Shown piece by piece: positions 9,222 through 18,648 of a stretch of 64,000 bases of DNA. Both the position numbers and the translations under genes were made by a program. Position 1 is the first letter of the stretch, and each line of letters begins with the position of its first letter. Below the pieces are notes generated by a model that did no database searches, was not told the origin of the DNA, and saw only the letters and a program-made list of their open reading frames with translations. The DNA comes from an uncultured Pelagibacteraceae bacterium (lineage in GTDB: Bacteria; Pseudomonadota; Alphaproteobacteria; Pelagibacterales; Pelagibacteraceae): the NCBI GenBank assembly GCA_902538495.1, contig CACBFJ010000002.1, positions 62,001-126,000 of the forward strand, written 5' to 3'.

Positions 9222-10393
9222 ATTTTTTCAATACATAAGGCTATACCCATTCCACCTCCAATACAGAGAGTCGCACAACCCTTACTTTTTTTTTGTCTCT
9301 TCATTTCATGTACTAAAGTTACAAGTATTCTTGCTCCTGATGCACCAATAGGATGACCAAGCGCGATTGCACCACCATTTACATTAACTTTATGTGGGTC
9401 AACACCCAACTCACGGATTACAGCTATACTTTGAGCTGCAAAAGCTTCATTAATTTCAAATAAGTCAATCTCATCTAAATTCCATCCAGCTTTATTAATA
9501 GCCTTACGAACAGCTTCTATTGGCCCTAGACCCATTAAAGTTGGATCTACTCCAACTGATGCCCATGACACTATTTTTGCAAGCGGATTGATAGATTTTT
9601 TTTCTGCTTCTTTAATAGTAGTTAAAAATAAAGCTGCAGCCCCATCATTTATACCAGAAGAATTTCCAGGTGTGACTGTTCCATTTTCTTTAAAAACTGT
9701 TTTAAGTTTTTCTAGATCAGAAATTTTTAGACCTATTCGTGGATGCTCATCTAAATTTAGCATGTTATTTCCTTGATTAATCTTAACTAACTCATCGTCA
9801 AATTTGCTATTTTTAATTGCTTCTTCTGTTTTTTTTTGAGAATTTAGAGCAAACTCATCTTGTTCCTTTTTAGATATTTCAAATTTTTTTGCAATATTTT
9901 CTGCTGTAACTCCCATGTGATAATTATTAAAAGCATCCATTAATCCATCATTAATCATTGTATCTGTTAGTTTATCTTCTGAAATTTTTCTTTCATCTCT
10001 AAAAAAAATTGAATGTGGTGCTATTGACATATTCTCTTGTCCCCCAGAAATAACATTTAATGACTCACCTAATTTGATTGATTGATATCCTGATATTACT
10101 GCTCTTAATCCGGACCCACAAACTTGATTAATTATATGGGCTGGTTTTGAAACTGGTATTCCAGCATTTATTGCAGCTTGTCTAGCAGGGTTCTGTCCAG
10201 CCCCAGCAGTCAATACTTGGCCCATAATTACTTCATCCACCTCATCTGGACTAAATTTAGTCAATCTTAAAGCTTCTTTGATCACTAAAGATCCTAGCTG
10301 ATCTGATCTCATTTCTTTTAATGAACCTCTATAAGATCCTATTGGTGTCCTAACAGCACTAGCAATCACCACTTCTTTTGATTTATCTGTCAT
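9218..10393 (-). CDS. Acetyl-CoA C-acetyltransferase (thiolase)
   Basis: NQVCGSGLRAV, NEAFAAQ, GGAIALGHPIGASGAR and CIGGGMGIA thiolase motifs. Confidence 0.95.
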   Translation of the reverse strand: MTDKSKEVVIASAVRTPIGSYRGSLKEMRSDQLGSLVIKEALRLTKFSPDEVDEVIMGQVLTAGAGQNPARQAAINAGIPVSKPAHIINQVCGSGLRAVISGYQSIKLGESLNVISGGQENMSIAPHSIFFRDERKISEDKLTDTMINDGLMDAFNNYHMGVTAENIAKKFEISKKEQDEFALNSQKKTEEAIKNSKFDDELVKINQGNNMLNLDEHPRIGLKISDLEKLKTVFKENGTVTPGNSSGINDGAAALFLTTIKEAEKKSINPLAKIVSWASVGVDPTLMGLGPIEAVRKAINKAGWNLDEIDLFEINEAFAAQSIAVIRELGVDPHKVNVNGGAIALGHPIGASGARILVTLVHEMKRQKKSKGCATLCIGGGMGIALCIEKI

Positions 10394-10465
10394 TAATTTT
10401 TAAATTTATCTTATAATTAAAATATACTAAAAATTAATATATTGTATTTAAATAAAATTATAAAT

Positions 10466-10542
10466 GCGCCTGTAGCTCAACTGGATAGAGCGCTTGGCTA
10501 CGGACCAGGAGGTTCTGGGTTCGACTCCTAGCAGGCGCACCA
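10466..10542 (+). tRNA. tRNA-Arg(ACG), CCA encoded
   Basis: GCGCCTG/CAGGCGC acceptor stem, anticodon stem-loop CTTGG-CTACGGA-CCAGG, GGTTCGACTCC T-arm, ACCA end. Confidence 0.97.
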
Positions 10543-10552
10543 AAAAATATAA

Positions 10553-10651
10553 ATGTTTGATTGGCTCCTTAAATCTTCCTTGCAAATGTCTGTAATTTAT
10601 TTTTTCGTAATAATCTTTATTATTTTATTAATTTTAACTTTTATATTATAA
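10553..10651 (+). CDS. Putative single-TM micropeptide, 32 aa (MFDWLLKSSLQMSVIYFFVIIFIILLILTFIL)
   Basis: Open frame filling the gap between tRNA-Arg and the thioesterase; ends 7 nt before the next ATG; strongly hydrophobic. Confidence 0.35.
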   Translation: MFDWLLKSSLQMSVIYFFVIIFIILLILTFIL

Positions 10652-10658
10652 AAATTCT

Positions 10659-11072
10659 ATGACAGATAAATTTGAGCAAATTAGTCTAAAAACAGGATTT
10701 ATGAAACATAATGGTGGAGTCTTATTTAGACAAATTTCTGAAAATCATTATGAGTTTAAATCAACAATAACAAAAAACCATCTAAATTCAGCTGGTATCA
10801 CTCACGGTGGTTACCTTGCGGCTTTAATTGATGCTGGCTCTGGTTCAGCAGCTCACAGATCAGCTAAACCTTCACCATGTGTAACAATTTCATTAGATTT
10901 AAAATTTATTGGTACATCTAAAGTTGGAGATGAAATTATAGGTCATGTTAGAATTTTAAAAAAAACCAAAACACTTGTGTTTTTATTTTGTGAGCTTAAG
11001 TGTAACGATGAAATAATTACTACCGCAAACGGTATTTGGAAAATTCTAAAGAATAAACCCATTAATATCTAG
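10659..11072 (+). CDS. PaaI-family (hotdog) thioesterase
   Basis: GITHGGYLAALIDAGSGSAA hotdog motif. Confidence 0.85.
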   Translation: MTDKFEQISLKTGFMKHNGGVLFRQISENHYEFKSTITKNHLNSAGITHGGYLAALIDAGSGSAAHRSAKPSPCVTISLDLKFIGTSKVGDEIIGHVRILKKTKTLVFLFCELKCNDEIITTANGIWKILKNKPINI

Positions 11073-11280
11073 TATGTATTTGGCTAATAAGTTTAAGATG
11101 AAATACACCTGAAGAATAAATATTAATTGTTATATAAATTTTATATATGTGCTAAAATAAATCTGTTTATTTTTTAAATGAGAACTTTTTAACTTCCGAT
11201 TCGGTCTTGTTTTAGTCTATTTTTGTTCTTTAGTACTAACAATATCTGGTAGGGTAAGAAAAAAGCATACCAAACATAGA

Positions 11281-13764
11281 ATGTCTAAAAATAAAATATC
11301 TGCAATTCTTGGTCCAACTAATACTGGAAAAACCCATCTTGCAATAGAGACAATGTTGTCTTTTGAAAGTGGTATGATTGGTTTTCCTTTAAGACTATTA
11401 GCTCGTGAGGTCTACGACAAAGTACTAAAAAGGCTAAATACAGACAGTGTAGCATTAATAACCGGCGAGGAAAAAATTATTCCGTCGAATGCTAAATATT
11501 TCCTATGTACTGTTGAGTCTATGCCAATTGATAAACGATTAGATTTTGTTGCTGTTGATGAAATTCAAATGTGCTCGGATCATGAAAGAGGTCATATTTT
11601 TACGGATAGACTTTTGAATATGAGGGGTGAAAAATTAACAATGTTTATGGGTTCAAATACAATTAGGAATATTGTTGCCAAACTAGACGACGATGTTGAA
11701 TTTATAAATAGAAATCGTTTGTCAAAACTCTCTTATTCTGGCCACAAGAAAATTTCAAGAATAGATCGAAAAACTGCTATAATTGCATTTTCTGCGGAAG
11801 AAGTATACGCAATAGCTGAACTTATCAGAAGACAGAAAGGGGGAGCCTCAATCGTAATGGGGTCTCTCAGTCCAAAGACTAGAAATGCTCAAGTTGAATT
11901 ATATCAATCTGGCGATGTTGATTTTTTAGTAGCAACAGATGCAATTGGGATGGGTATAAATATGGATCTCAATCACGTGTATTTTTCGAATTTAAAAAAA
12001 TTTGATGGAAAAAAATTAAGACGATTAAACTTATCCGAAATTGGTCAAATTGCTGGTAGAGCAGGAAGATATATGAATGATGGAAGTTTTGGTATAACTG
12101 GTCAATGTGGAATAATTAGTCCTGAGAATGTTGAATTACTCGAAAACCATAAATTTGAGGAGATTAGCTGTTTATTTTGGAGAAATTCAAATTTGAATTT
12201 TAATAACTCCACTTCATTAATAAAATCACTAGATGAAAAACCCCACAAAGACTGGTTGAGAAAAATATACGAATGTGAAGATGAAAAAGCCTTAAAGTTT
12301 TTTTTAAAAGACAAAAACTTTGAAAATATCGTATTCAATCAAGAAAAATTAAGACTTTTGTGGGAATGTTGTCAAATACCAGATTTTGTTAAAAAAACAT
12401 ACGGTAATCATTATGAGGTAATTAGAAACGTATTCAAATATTTAAACAGTAAAAAAGGCAAAATCCCTAACGATTATTTGCGATTACAGCTGATGAAACT
12501 TGATAAATTAGATGGAAATGTAGATTCTTTGTCAAATAGAATTGCAAATGTAAGAACTTGGTCATATGTTTCAAATAAAAATAATTGGGTAGAAGATCAT
12601 AACTATTGGATAGAAAAAACTAAGTTATTAGAGGACAGACTTTCAGACAGATTGCATGAGGAACTTACAAAAACTTTTATTGATAAACGTGCAAGTATTC
12701 TTGCAAGAGGTTTAAAGCAAGATATGGAATTTGACACAAAAATTTTAGAAAATAATGATGTAATAATCGACAGTCAGTTTATCGGTAAAATAAATGGTCT
12801 CAAACTAGAATTAGATTTAAAAAAAGGAGCCTTAGAAACTGACATTAAATCTTTGAAAAAAGCCGCCAGACAATCTGTTGGCCCTGAACTCGAAAAAAGA
12901 GTAAAAATTATAATTGATACTGGTCTTGTTGAACTTAGGGATGATTCTAAAATTTATTGGAATAACTCAGCGATCGTAAGGTTAACTGCTGGTAAAGATT
13001 ATTTAAATCCTAATTTAGAATTAATAGTTGACGATATTTTAGATCAAGATCAAAAACTAAAATTATCAGATTTTATTAGTAAATGGTTAAAAAACAAAAT
13101 TAGTTCAGTTTTAAAAAGTCTAATTGATTTAAAGAATATCAAAGAAAAAAATCCATCAACAAAAGCTTTAGCATATCAACTTTATGAAAATAACGGTGTA
13201 ATTAAAAGAGAACAAGTTTCAGAATATTTAGAAAAGTTAGATCAAAATGAGAGAAAAACTTTACGCAACATAGGAGTGAAATTTGGAAGGTATCACGTGT
13301 TTTTGTATAAATTAATAAAACCTGATGCTGTTTCCTTAAGGACACTATTATGGAAAAATTATCACCAAAAATATTTCAATTTAAGACCTCCAACATTCGG
13401 TTTGAACTTTTTAAATGATAAGAATTTTAAAAATAAAAATTTCATGCTGTTATGTGGATTTGAAAAATTTGACACCTTTTTTGTTAGAATTGATATTCTC
13501 GAGAGATTGTTTATTCAAATATTAAATTCGGATAATAAAGAGAAAAAAAAGATGATCAAAATGGTCCCAGAGATGATTAATCTACTAGGCTGTAGTAAAG
13601 AAAATTTTAAAAAGTTAATTAGTATGATGAATTATAAAATTTTTGAAAAAAATAACGAACTTTTTTTTAAATATAATCCCCCTAAGAAGAACAAAAAGAT
13701 TTTTTTAAAAAAACCTAATAAAGAAAGCCCCTTTATGGTTCTTAAAAATCTTAATTTAAATTGA
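11281..13764 (+). CDS. SUV3-like ATP-dependent RNA helicase
   Basis: LGPTNTGKTHLA Walker A, DEIQM box, QIAGRAGRY motif VI. Confidence 0.9.
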   Translation: MSKNKISAILGPTNTGKTHLAIETMLSFESGMIGFPLRLLAREVYDKVLKRLNTDSVALITGEEKIIPSNAKYFLCTVESMPIDKRLDFVAVDEIQMCSDHERGHIFTDRLLNMRGEKLTMFMGSNTIRNIVAKLDDDVEFINRNRLSKLSYSGHKKISRIDRKTAIIAFSAEEVYAIAELIRRQKGGASIVMGSLSPKTRNAQVELYQSGDVDFLVATDAIGMGINMDLNHVYFSNLKKFDGKKLRRLNLSEIGQIAGRAGRYMNDGSFGITGQCGIISPENVELLENHKFEEISCLFWRNSNLNFNNSTSLIKSLDEKPHKDWLRKIYECEDEKALKFFLKDKNFENIVFNQEKLRLLWECCQIPDFVKKTYGNHYEVIRNVFKYLNSKKGKIPNDYLRLQLMKLDKLDGNVDSLSNRIANVRTWSYVSNKNNWVEDHNYWIEKTKLLEDRLSDRLHEELTKTFIDKRASILARGLKQDMEFDTKILENNDVIIDSQFIGKINGLKLELDLKKGALETDIKSLKKAARQSVGPELEKRVKIIIDTGLVELRDDSKIYWNNSAIVRLTAGKDYLNPNLELIVDDILDQDQKLKLSDFISKWLKNKISSVLKSLIDLKNIKEKNPSTKALAYQLYENNGVIKREQVSEYLEKLDQNERKTLRNIGVKFGRYHVFLYKLIKPDAVSLRTLLWKNYHQKYFNLRPPTFGLNFLNDKNFKNKNFMLLCGFEKFDTFFVRIDILERLFIQILNSDNKEKKKMIKMVPEMINLLGCSKENFKKLISMMNYKIFEKNNELFFKYNPPKKNKKIFLKKPNKESPFMVLKNLNLN

Positions 13765-13767
13765 TTG

Positions 13768-14181
13768 ATGTTTTTTAAAAAAAAAGAAAAAATAGAAATT
13801 AATAGTAATTTAATTGAAATATGTGCTCTTTTAATTCATGCAGCAAAAATTGATGAACACTTCTCTGAAAAAGAAGAGAAAATTATTAAACAAACAATGC
13901 TAAAAATTGGAGTAAAAGAAGACCATTTAGACAAGTTATTTCACGAAGCGATAAAAATTGAGGATAACTCTAATCAAATTCTTAATTTTACAAAAGAGGT
14001 CAAAAATATGAATGAACAAAATAAAATTCAAATTATTGAAGCATTGTGGAGAATTATTTATTCTAATAAAGAGGCGGATATCTACGAAACAAGTTTAATG
14101 AGAAGGCTTGGAGGATTATTGTATGTAGACAATAAAGTAATGGGAGACATTAAAGAAAAGATAAAAAGTGAGAATTTATAA
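13768..14181 (+). CDS. TerB-family protein
   Basis: [21 protein letters not shown]...[28 protein letters not shown] resembles the TerB-like fold. ATG at 13768 preferred over TTG at 13765. Confidence 0.75.
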   Translation: MFFKKKEKIEINSNLIEICALLIHAAKIDEHFSEKEEKIIKQTMLKIGVKEDHLDKLFHEAIKIEDNSNQILNFTKEVKNMNEQNKIQIIEALWRIIYSNKEADIYETSLMRRLGGLLYVDNKVMGDIKEKIKSENL

Positions 14182-14507
14182 TGACATACTTAGTTAATGA
14201 TAAATGTATTAAATGTAAACTTACTGATTGTGTTGATGTTTGCCCGGTTGATTGCTTTTATGAAGGTAAAAATATGCTTGTAATTAAACCCGATGAGTGT
14301 ATAGATTGTGGCGTTTGTGAACCTGAATGTCCAGTGGATGCAATTCAAGCAGATACAGAGCCAGGGAGCGACAAATGGTTAGAGATCAACAAAAAATATT
14401 CTGAAATCTGGCCGAATATAAGCGAAAAAAAAGATCCACCTTCGGATCATGAAAAATATAAAGATGAGCAAGATAAGTTTGAAAAATATTTTAAAGAGAA
14501 CATTTAA
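14181..14507 (+). CDS. fdxA: Ferredoxin (7Fe-8S type)
   Basis: [21 protein letters not shown] and [16 protein letters not shown]. Confidence 0.95.
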   Translation: MTYLVNDKCIKCKLTDCVDVCPVDCFYEGKNMLVIKPDECIDCGVCEPECPVDAIQADTEPGSDKWLEINKKYSEIWPNISEKKDPPSDHEKYKDEQDKFEKYFKENI

Positions 14508-15333
14508 AAATAAATCCAAAAAAACAAAAAAGGTGACTAAAGCAAAAGTTACCAAAAGTATAAAAAAACCAGTCAAAAAGATTAAAAAATTAGTAAAACC
14601 AAAATCTAAAAAAATTATTCAAAAAAAACAAAATAAAAGTAATCAAAAAAATATAGAGTTAAAACAAGACAACTTAAGAATTTCCAAGGGGACAGAAATC
14701 AAACCTGAGATAAAAAAGGTAAATAAACAAGCGACTGAAAAAAGAGAGTATAAAATAAAAGATTATGTTGTTTATCCTAAACATGGTGTTGGACAAATAT
14801 CTGAATTTAAAAAAATTAGTATTGGCGGAATTGATGTTGAAACATATGTAATTAAATTTGAGAAAGATAAAGCTAATGGCATGGTTCCAGTCAATAAACA
14901 ATCTCACCTTCGTCCATTAGCTACAATCAACCAAGTTAACAAATGTATTTCGATTTTGAAAAGTAAACCCAAAATTAAAAGATCAATGTGGAGTAGGAGA
15001 GCACAAGAATATGAGGCTAAAATTTCCTCAGGTAAAATTTATGAATTAGCAGAAGTGGTAAGAGATCTGAATAAAGGAGACGATTTAATGGTCGACCAAT
15101 CCTACAGTGAAAGACAACTTTTTGAAAAAGCTTATGAAAGGATTTTATCTGAATTTAAAATAATATTGAATGTATCTTTGGAAGATACCCAAAAAAAAAT
15201 GGATAAAGCATTAAAAAGAAACTTAGATGGCCAAAATAAACAAGAGACTACAGCAATTAAAAGTTCAGCACCTGAAATACAAGATGAAGAGCCAATTTCA
15301 GAAAGCGACAATGACGAACCTGTTGAAGACTAA
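14449..15333 (+). CDS. CarD/CdnL-type RNA polymerase-interacting regulator with Lys-rich N-terminal extension and acidic C-terminus
   Basis: [21 protein letters not shown]...[12 protein letters not shown] is the CarD RNAP-interacting domain, preceded by about 95 Lys-rich residues. Exact start uncertain (14449 or 14464); N-terminus overlaps fdxA out of frame. Confidence 0.88.
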   Translation: MKNIKMSKISLKNILKRTFKNKSKKTKKVTKAKVTKSIKKPVKKIKKLVKPKSKKIIQKKQNKSNQKNIELKQDNLRISKGTEIKPEIKKVNKQATEKREYKIKDYVVYPKHGVGQISEFKKISIGGIDVETYVIKFEKDKANGMVPVNKQSHLRPLATINQVNKCISILKSKPKIKRSMWSRRAQEYEAKISSGKIYELAEVVRDLNKGDDLMVDQSYSERQLFEKAYERILSEFKIILNVSLEDTQKKMDKALKRNLDGQNKQETTAIKSSAPEIQDEEPISESDNDEPVED

Positions 15334-15336
15334 AAA

Positions 15337-15375
15337 AAAACGCCTCTCACACATAACGTTATGAGAAGCGTTTTT
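15337..15375. terminator. Bidirectional intrinsic terminator between carD and the K/R-rich peptide gene
   Basis: AAAACGC-C-TCTCA ... TGAGA-A-GCGTTTTT stem with a palindromic inner segment CATAACGTTATG; T-rich on both strands. Confidence 0.8.
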
Positions 15376-15394
15376 AATAAAGAATACTAAGTTA

Positions 15395-15472
15395 TTATCT
15401 TCTTCTTCTTTTCTTAGCTTTTTTCTTAGCTTTTTTCTTAGCCTTCTTTGCTTTTTTTCTTCTTTTAGCCAT
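15395..15472 (-). CDS. 25-aa extremely basic peptide (MAKRRKKAKKAKKKAKKKAKKRRRR)
   Basis: Read by eye, absent from ORF track. AGGGAG Shine-Dalgarno upstream of ATG, sigma70-like promoter, 5' hairpin and downstream terminator. Confidence 0.75.
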   Translation of the reverse strand: MAKRRKKAKKAKKKAKKKAKKRRRR

Positions 15473-15494
15473 CTTTAGCTCCCTTTTTAGTTAA

Positions 15495-15514
15495 ACGAAT
15501 CAAAATTGATTCGT
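15495..15514. promoter_or_regulatory. Inverted repeat ACGAATCA-AAAT-TGATTCGT in the 5' leader of the K/R-rich peptide gene
   Basis: Perfect 8-bp arms; just downstream of the predicted -10. Confidence 0.6.
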
Positions 15515-15523
15515 AATTACTTA

Positions 15524-15552
15524 TTTTTATTTTTTTATACACGTTATGTCAA
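15524..15552 (-). promoter_or_regulatory. Sigma70-like promoter for the K/R-rich peptide gene
   Basis: Minus strand TTGACA (15552-15547), 17-bp spacer, TAAAAA (15529-15524). Confidence 0.55.
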
Positions 15553-15670
15553 TTCTTTAATTGAAGTTAAAATTTTTAAAGAAAAAGAATTTAATAAAAA
15601 AAAATTTTCAAATTTTAATGTATAAAAAAGTTAATGTTTATGCGCTTAATAATCAAATATTTTACTTTAA

Positions 15671-17416
15671 TTAATAAAGTTTTTCTAAATCTTCTTTATA
15701 TTTTTCTAAAATTTTTTTTCTTTTTAATTTTAAAGTTGGTGTTAACATTCCATTTTCAATTGTAAATTCTTCATTTATTAATTTATATTTTTTTATTTTT
15801 TCTATTAAAGACAAAGTTTTATTTAAATCTTCCAAATAAATTTCAATTTCTTTATTATTTTCATTGCTTTCACTCACGATCAATGCAACCAGATATGTTT
15901 TTTTGTCTCCGTATACAAAGCTCTGTTTAATTTTTTCATTTAAACATAATAAATTTTCAATTTTAGAAGGTGAAATATTGTCTCCACCAAGATTTACAAT
16001 TATTTCTTTTTTTCTATCTGTTATTTTTAAATTTCCCTCTTTTGTAATTTCACCTATATCTCCTGTGTGTAGCCAGCCGTTTTTAATAACTTCATCAGTT
16101 TCTTTCTTTTTATTCCAGTAACCTAGCATAATGTTTTCCCCTTTAACTAGGATCTCACCATCTTCAGCAATTTTTACTTGGTTTGTCTTGAAAGGGGGCC
16201 CCACTGTTTCAATCTTAATTTTTCCAGGAATATTACAACTAACAACAGGAGAGGCTTCAGTTAATCCATATCCTTGCAGAGTTGGTAATCCTATAGAATT
16301 CAAAAATTCACCAATTTTTTGATCTAAAGCACCCCCTCCAGAAACAAAAGCCTTTAATTTACCCCCAAATTGATTCTTAATTTTTCTTCTTACCAATATT
16401 TCACAGAAAAAATTAATAAAACTTTCTCGTAAGCTTAATTTATTTTTATTTAGTTTTTTAATCCCAAGTGAAATAGTAGATGAAATCAGCTTCTTCTTAA
16501 AACCTTTTTGTTTTGTGAAATTCATAGAAATTTTACTGTATAAATTTTGATAGAATCTAGGGACTGCTGTCATTATTGTTGGTTTTGCAATTGACATATT
16601 AGATAATAATTTTTCCAGACTTTCAGCATAATAAACTTTTGCTCCGAGTGAAATTTGAACAAATTGAACTGCATGTTCATATGAATGAGATAATGGTAAC
16701 CACGTTAGAAAGACTGGTTTTTCATTTTTAAATAAAGGTACTAAAATATCTAATGCTCCCTCGCAATTGGATAGAATTCCTCCATGACTCAACATTACTC
16801 CTTTTGGGTTTCCAGTCGTTCCAGATGTATAGATAATACATGCAAGATCATTTCGTTTTAAATCAGAATTAAAAGGATGTAGAATTTTAAAGTTTTCATC
16901 AATCAAATTATTTTGATAATTAGTAAAGATATTATGAAAAAGATCTGCCTCTTCATTAATTCCATCTATTGATATAAGTTTTATGTCTTTAGTAATATAT
17001 TTCTTGATCTTATCAAATTGTTCTTGATTAGAAACAATACAAACTTTTGGCGAACAGTCTTTAATTATATATTCATAATCTTTATCAGAGTAAGTAGTAA
17101 ATAAAGGTACTGTTACTCCACCCGCATTCATAATTGATAAATCAGAAACTAACCATTCTGGTCTATTTTCTGAAAGCAATATACATCTATCACCTTTAGA
17201 AATTTTTTTTTTTAGATAATTAGATAATATTCTTGTATACCCGTCTATCAATCTCCAAGAATACGAAGTTGGTTTTTTTAATTTAACTAATTCATGATCT
17301 TTAGGTTTGAGATTTATTAAAAACGCTGGCTCGTTTAAACTGTATTTTTTTGGAATATTTTCCTCTGATTTTCTAAAAAAAAGTTCTACTAAACTATTTA
17401 TGTGTTTTAGTTCCAT
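15671..17416 (-). CDS. Long-chain acyl-CoA synthetase (AMP-binding)
   Basis: IIYTSGTTGNPKGVMLSH, GYGLTEASPVV, WLHTGDIGE, DRKKEIIV motifs. Confidence 0.93.
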   Translation of the reverse strand: MELKHINSLVELFFRKSEENIPKKYSLNEPAFLINLKPKDHELVKLKKPTSYSWRLIDGYTRILSNYLKKKISKGDRCILLSENRPEWLVSDLSIMNAGGVTVPLFTTYSDKDYEYIIKDCSPKVCIVSNQEQFDKIKKYITKDIKLISIDGINEEADLFHNIFTNYQNNLIDENFKILHPFNSDLKRNDLACIIYTSGTTGNPKGVMLSHGGILSNCEGALDILVPLFKNEKPVFLTWLPLSHSYEHAVQFVQISLGAKVYYAESLEKLLSNMSIAKPTIMTAVPRFYQNLYSKISMNFTKQKGFKKKLISSTISLGIKKLNKNKLSLRESFINFFCEILVRRKIKNQFGGKLKAFVSGGGALDQKIGEFLNSIGLPTLQGYGLTEASPVVSCNIPGKIKIETVGPPFKTNQVKIAEDGEILVKGENIMLGYWNKKKETDEVIKNGWLHTGDIGEITKEGNLKITDRKKEIIVNLGGDNISPSKIENLLCLNEKIKQSFVYGDKKTYLVALIVSESNENNKEIEIYLEDLNKTLSLIEKIKKYKLINEEFTIENGMLTPTLKLKRKKILEKYKEDLEKLY

Positions 17417-17420
17417 AACA

Positions 17421-17505
17421 TGGTGGGCGAAGAGAGAATCGAACTCTCACTTCTTGCGAAACACGATTTTGAGTCGTGCGCGTCTACCAGTTCCGCCATT
17501 CGCCC
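17421..17505 (-). tRNA. tRNA-Leu(CAA), CCA encoded
   Basis: Reverse complement GGGCGAATGGCGGAACTGGTAGACGCGCACGACTCAAAATCGTG...GTTCGATTCTCTCTTCGCCCACCA; class II variable arm; anticodon CAA. Confidence 0.96.
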
Positions 17506-17564
17506 ATAATTGTTTAATAATTTATTAAATAGTATAAGAACTAAAATTATATTAAAACCAAAAA

Positions 17565-18170
17565 ATGTTTAATAATCTTTATAAAAAGTGTTTAGATTTA
17601 GCGGCACACAAAAGTTCAAAATATTACTTAGCAATTGTATCTTTTGTTGAAAGTTCTTTTTTTCCAATTCCTCCTGACGTTATGGTCATACCGATGGTGA
17701 TCTCAAAAAAGAATGATTTTATCAAAATCTTTCTTATAACAACGATTTTTTCTGTTATGGGCGGTATGTTGGGTTATTTAATAGGTGCTTTCTTTTTCGA
17801 TTTTGGATCACAAATTATGAGTTTTTATGGATATGAAAATAAATTATCTAATATCAAAGAAAATTTAGTTAATAGTGATGGTTTTTATGCCTGGCTAGGT
17901 ATACTTTTTTTAGCAGGATTTACACCTCTTCCCTATAAAGTTTTTACCATTGCAAGTGGCCTAATAAGTTTTAATTTTTTTATATTCATCTTTATTAGTT
18001 TGGTTTCAAGAGGGTTAAGATTTTTTATAGTCTCATACCTCTCTTATAAGTTTGGGAATTTATTTACTGAGTTTATGGAAAAGCACGGGTCAAAATGGTT
18101 TACAATAATTGGATTATTAATTGTTATAATTGCCTTTTTTATTTACCTAATTATAAAATTTTATGTTTGA
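17565..18170 (+). CDS. YqaA/DedA-like membrane protein
   Basis: FVESSFFPIPPDVMVIPM and LFLAGFTPLPYKVFTIASG motifs. Confidence 0.8.
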   Translation: MFNNLYKKCLDLAAHKSSKYYLAIVSFVESSFFPIPPDVMVIPMVISKKNDFIKIFLITTIFSVMGGMLGYLIGAFFFDFGSQIMSFYGYENKLSNIKENLVNSDGFYAWLGILFLAGFTPLPYKVFTIASGLISFNFFIFIFISLVSRGLRFFIVSYLSYKFGNLFTEFMEKHGSKWFTIIGLLIVIIAFFIYLIIKFYV

Positions 18171-18648
18171 TTTAAAAAATGAATTCTATCTAAAAATTAT
18201 TTTAATTATTAGCTTTACTGCATTAATATTTGCGTATTTCATAGAACATATTTTAGGTCATCAACCATGTAATTTATGTATTATTGAAAGAATTCCTTAT
18301 TGGATAAGTATAATCTTAATTGCAATAATTTTTATCATAAAGAAAAATCAAAAATTTTTAACTTTGTTGTTAATTCTTACCTTTGTCTTTTCGTTTACAA
18401 TTTCTATTTACCATTATGGGATTGAGCAAGGTTTTTTTGAGGAGTCAACCGTATGTAGCGCCAGGAATTTTACAGAAAATATAACTAAAGAAGATTTACT
18501 TAAAGAGTTAAGTAAAAAAACTATAAGCTGTAAGGATGTGACATTTAGGTTTTTTGGATTTTCACTAACAAGTATTAATGTTGTATTAAGTTTATTATTT
18601 ATTATAACCCTCATAAAAATTTTTATAAAATATGAAAAAAACAAGTAA
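18163..18648 (+). CDS. dsbB: DsbB-family disulfide bond formation protein
   Basis: GHQPCNLCIIERIPYW plus a second Cys pair (VCSARN...ISCKD), four TMs. Confidence 0.85.
   Translation: MFDLKNEFYLKIILIISFTALIFAYFIEHILGHQPCNLCIIERIPYWISIILIAIIFIIKKNQKFLTLLLILTFVFSFTISIYHYGIEQGFFEESTVCSARNFTENITKEDLLKELSKKTISCKDVTFRFFGFSLTSINVVLSLLFIITLIKIFIKYEKNK

Noticed and set aside
11073-11280. Possible small gene or RNA upstream of the helicase
   Set aside because: All plus-strand frames contain stops (in-frame TAG directly before the ATG); no clear hairpin or family resemblance.
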